DNA from: Clostridia bacterium
GTDB taxonomy: Bacteria; Bacillota; Clostridia; Oscillospirales; Acutalibacteraceae
Assembly: GCA_017631745.1 (NCBI GenBank)
Contig: JAGBSR010000169.1
Location: 1 to 20,846 of the forward strand
DNA length: 20,846 nucleotides
Direction: 5' to 3'
The position numbers were made by a program, and so were the translations under genes. The notes under the pieces are model-generated. The model saw only the letters and a program-made list of their open reading frames with translations, had not been told where the DNA came from and did no database searches. Positions 19,182 through 20,846 of this stretch are shown here, in pieces (the stretch's first letter is position 1; every line of letters starts with the position of its first letter).

Positions 19182-20846
19182 TTATTTAACTGTTATTCTG
19201 CATTTTGCGCTGACACCGTTGACCGCACTCGTTACGGTAATCTCAACCGTACCGCTTGCAACAGCAGTTATAACGCCGTCTTTTACAGTGGCAATCTTAT
19301 CGTCACCGCTTGTCCAGATAACTGTCTTATCATATGCATTCTCGGGTAAAATTTTAGCTGTGAGAGTCTTTGTCTCACCCTTTTTCATTGTGAGTTCTTT
19401 ATCACTCAGCTCGATACTGCCAACAGGCTCTTTAACTGTCACTGTGCACTCGGCATAAATCTTACCGTCCTTTGCACTTGCAACTCTTACAGTAACCTTA
19501 CCGCTCTTGTCCTGAGCAGTAACAACACCGTCTGCTACCTTAACAACACTCTCGTCTGACGAAGTCCAGACAACAGCAGTGTCATCTGCATTAAGAGGAA
19601 GCAGGGTTGCCGTGAGAGTCTCACTCTGATTTTTATCGAGTATCAGTTCTTTTTTATCGAGCTTTATTTCTTCAATGCCCTGAATTACCTTTACAATGCA
19701 CATTCCATAAAAGTCGCCCTCTTCGGTCTTGGCAGTGATAATTGCAATACCTGAGCCGACAGCTGTAATCTTGCCGTTTTTCACAGTTGCAACAGCCTTG
19801 TCACTTGAAGTCCAGATAACATTTTTGTTGCTTGCATCTGCAGGTGAAACCTCGGCCTTGATTGTTACTGACTTACCTGCATAAAGTGTTTCTGAGCTGC
19901 TGCTTATCTTTATGCCCTCAGTGTGCTTGTTTACTGTCACCTTGCAGGTTGCGGTGAGACCGCTGTCTTTAGTCTTGGCAGTGATTACAGCTGTACCCTG
20001 TGCACCTGCGGTAATCACACCGTTTTTATCAACCTTGGCAACAGCTTCGTTACTGCTTGTATATATAATTTCGCTGTTGGTGTTATCCTCGGGAAGCACC
20101 TTGCTTTCGAGAGTGAAGCTTTCACCGATATAGAGAGTAGCTTCTGATTTATTAAGGCTGATTCCGGTACTTGTTACCTTAACATGAACTGTACACTGAG
20201 CAAATACACCGTTAGTTGTACTCGCGGCTGTGATTATTGCAGTACCTGTTTTGAGAGTGGTAATCTTACCGTTTTTATCGATTGATACAATGCTGTCATC
20301 TGATGATGACCAGGTGATATCCTTTTCACTTGCAGTTTCGGGAAGCACCTTTGCCTTGAAGGTGAAGGTCTGACCCTTCTGCATTGTTACAAGAGTACTG
20401 TTGAGCTCAACCTTTTCAGCAAGAACAAATACTCTTACAAGACACTCTGCAACAACCTTGCCGTCTGCTGATGTTGCAAGCACCTTGCACTCGCCTACCT
20501 TGTGGCTTGTTACCTTGCCGTCTTTATCAACTGTAGCAACAGCTGCATCTGTTGTTGACCAGGTCACTGCTTTGTTGTAGGTGTTTTCAGGAAGAACCGT
20601 TGCAGTGAGTGTTTCGCTTGTATTTACATTGAGAGTGATCTCTTTCTTATTGAGAACAATGCTCTCAGGTGACTGCCTTACGGTTACCTTACAGCTTGCA
20701 CTCTTACCCGAGTCAACTGAGGTTGCTGTGATAACAGCCTCACCGCCCTTGACACCTGTAACGCCACCCTTGGTGTTTACTCTTGCCACGCTCTCATCTG
20801 AGGTTGTCCATACAACCTCAAGGTTATCTGCATCTGCAGGAGCAAG
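19182..20846 (-). CDS. Secreted bacterial Ig-like (BIG_2) repeat protein, partial
   Basis: The C-terminal 554 residues of a longer protein; the frame stays open to the right edge and the true start is outside the window. A GTG at 20787-20789 is an internal Val inside a repeat, not a start. The visible part is one incomplete and six full BIG_2 domains with an 82-84 residue period. Each has the same elements: a lead such as SIVLNKKE, LTATVLPEN, VTWSTTD.AVATVD, G.VT...G...ITA, and a final C-x-V-x-V strand with one conserved Cys per repeat. BIG_2 domains occur in surface or secreted adhesins and in multidomain glycosidases. The protein ends in the last repeat with no sortase motif or membrane anchor, so any catalytic domain or anchor must be N-terminal. 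Identity of the repeats is confident; the role is not known. Confidence 0.85.
   Translation of the reverse strand, partial: LAPADADNLEVVWTTSDESVARVNTKGGVTGVKGGEAVITATSVDSGKSASCKVTVRQSPESIVLNKKEITLNVNTSETLTATVLPENTYNKAVTWSTTDAAVATVDKDGKVTSHKVGECKVLATSADGKVVAECLVRVFVLAEKVELNSTLVTMQKGQTFTFKAKVLPETASEKDITWSSSDDSIVSIDKNGKITTLKTGTAIITAASTTNGVFAQCTVHVKVTSTGISLNKSEATLYIGESFTLESKVLPEDNTNSEIIYTSSNEAVAKVDKNGVITAGAQGTAVITAKTKDSGLTATCKVTVNKHTEGIKISSSSETLYAGKSVTIKAEVSPADASNKNVIWTSSDKAVATVKNGKITAVGSGIAIITAKTEEGDFYGMCIVKVIQGIEEIKLDKKELILDKNQSETLTATLLPLNADDTAVVWTSSDESVVKVADGVVTAQDKSGKVTVRVASAKDGKIYAECTVTVKEPVGSIELSDKELTMKKGETKTLTAKILPENAYDKTVIWTSGDDKIATVKDGVITAVASGTVEITVTSAVNGVSAKCRITVK

Noticed and set aside
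20787..20789. A GTG taken as the start of the BIG_2 protein.
   Set aside because: The frame stays open upstream to the window edge and continues the same repeat pattern (VVWTTSDESVARV), so this is an internal Val in a truncated gene.
19182..20846. Regularly spaced repeats of about 250 bases, considered as a CRISPR array or tandem DNA repeat.
   Set aside because: The period is protein-level (82-84 residues of BIG_2 domains) in one open frame; the DNA is diverged between units and there are no short identical repeats with unique spacers.

Overview
The window looks like chromosomal DNA from a low-to-moderate GC Firmicute of class Clostridia, probably a gut-type Oscillospiraceae/Ruminococcaceae relative. 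The evidence is strong AGGAGG-type ribosome binding sites, sigma-A type promoters with 17-base spacers, U-tailed intrinsic terminators, a paired NifU-like scaffold and GGGtGRT protein, an SdpR/SdpI-type pair, a LiaF-like protein and a bacterial Ig-like (BIG_2) surface protein. This assignment is inferred from gene content and style; no rRNA, tRNA, transposase or phage gene is visible.

Layout. 1-4703 holds three minus-strand genes: a secreted neutral-ceramidase-like protein followed 18 bases later by a secreted beta-propeller-like protein (one operon, promoter at 4543-4571, terminator at 1984-2017), then a separately promoted DUF4091/GH123-like glycosidase with a 16-base palindrome over its start site. 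4704-6490 is a two-gene minus operon, NifU/IscU-like scaffold then GGGtGRT protein, with its own promoter and terminator. 6553-8221 is a minus operon of an exported two-FN3-domain protein followed by a 50-residue membrane protein that is easy to miss. 8397-10654 is a divergent pair, a radical SAM/SPASM enzyme (minus) and a VTT/DedA-like membrane protein (plus). 11052-16205 is another divergent pair, a MATE exporter (minus) and a large exported protein carrying two separate metallophosphoesterase domains (plus), with a perfect palindrome between them. 16381-17491 is a plus operon of a LiaF-like membrane protein and a membrane zinc-ribbon protein. 17529-18962 is a minus SdpR/SdpI-like operon (ArsR repressor plus polytopic SdpI) with a clear inverted-repeat operator. 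18977-19151 is a cluster of hairpins. 19182 to the right edge is the C-terminal end of a secreted BIG_2-repeat protein that continues beyond the window.

Most striking feature: two 82-84 base elements (8248-8331 and 10715-10797), in the same orientation on either side of the radical SAM/VTT pair, can both fold into the same compact four-way-junction cloverleaf (outer stem plus three short hairpins, almost no unpaired bases). Paired positions differ between the copies in a compensatory way. I do not recognise the family. It could be a REP/MITE-like dispersed DNA repeat or a structured RNA.

Much of the coding content serves the cell envelope: exported hydrolases (glycosidase, ceramidase-like, double phosphoesterase), adhesion-type repeat proteins (FN3, BIG_2), envelope stress or immunity proteins (LiaF-like, SdpI-like) and two transporter-type membrane proteins. 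The NifU/GGGtGRT operon is the one clearly cytoplasmic metabolic block.
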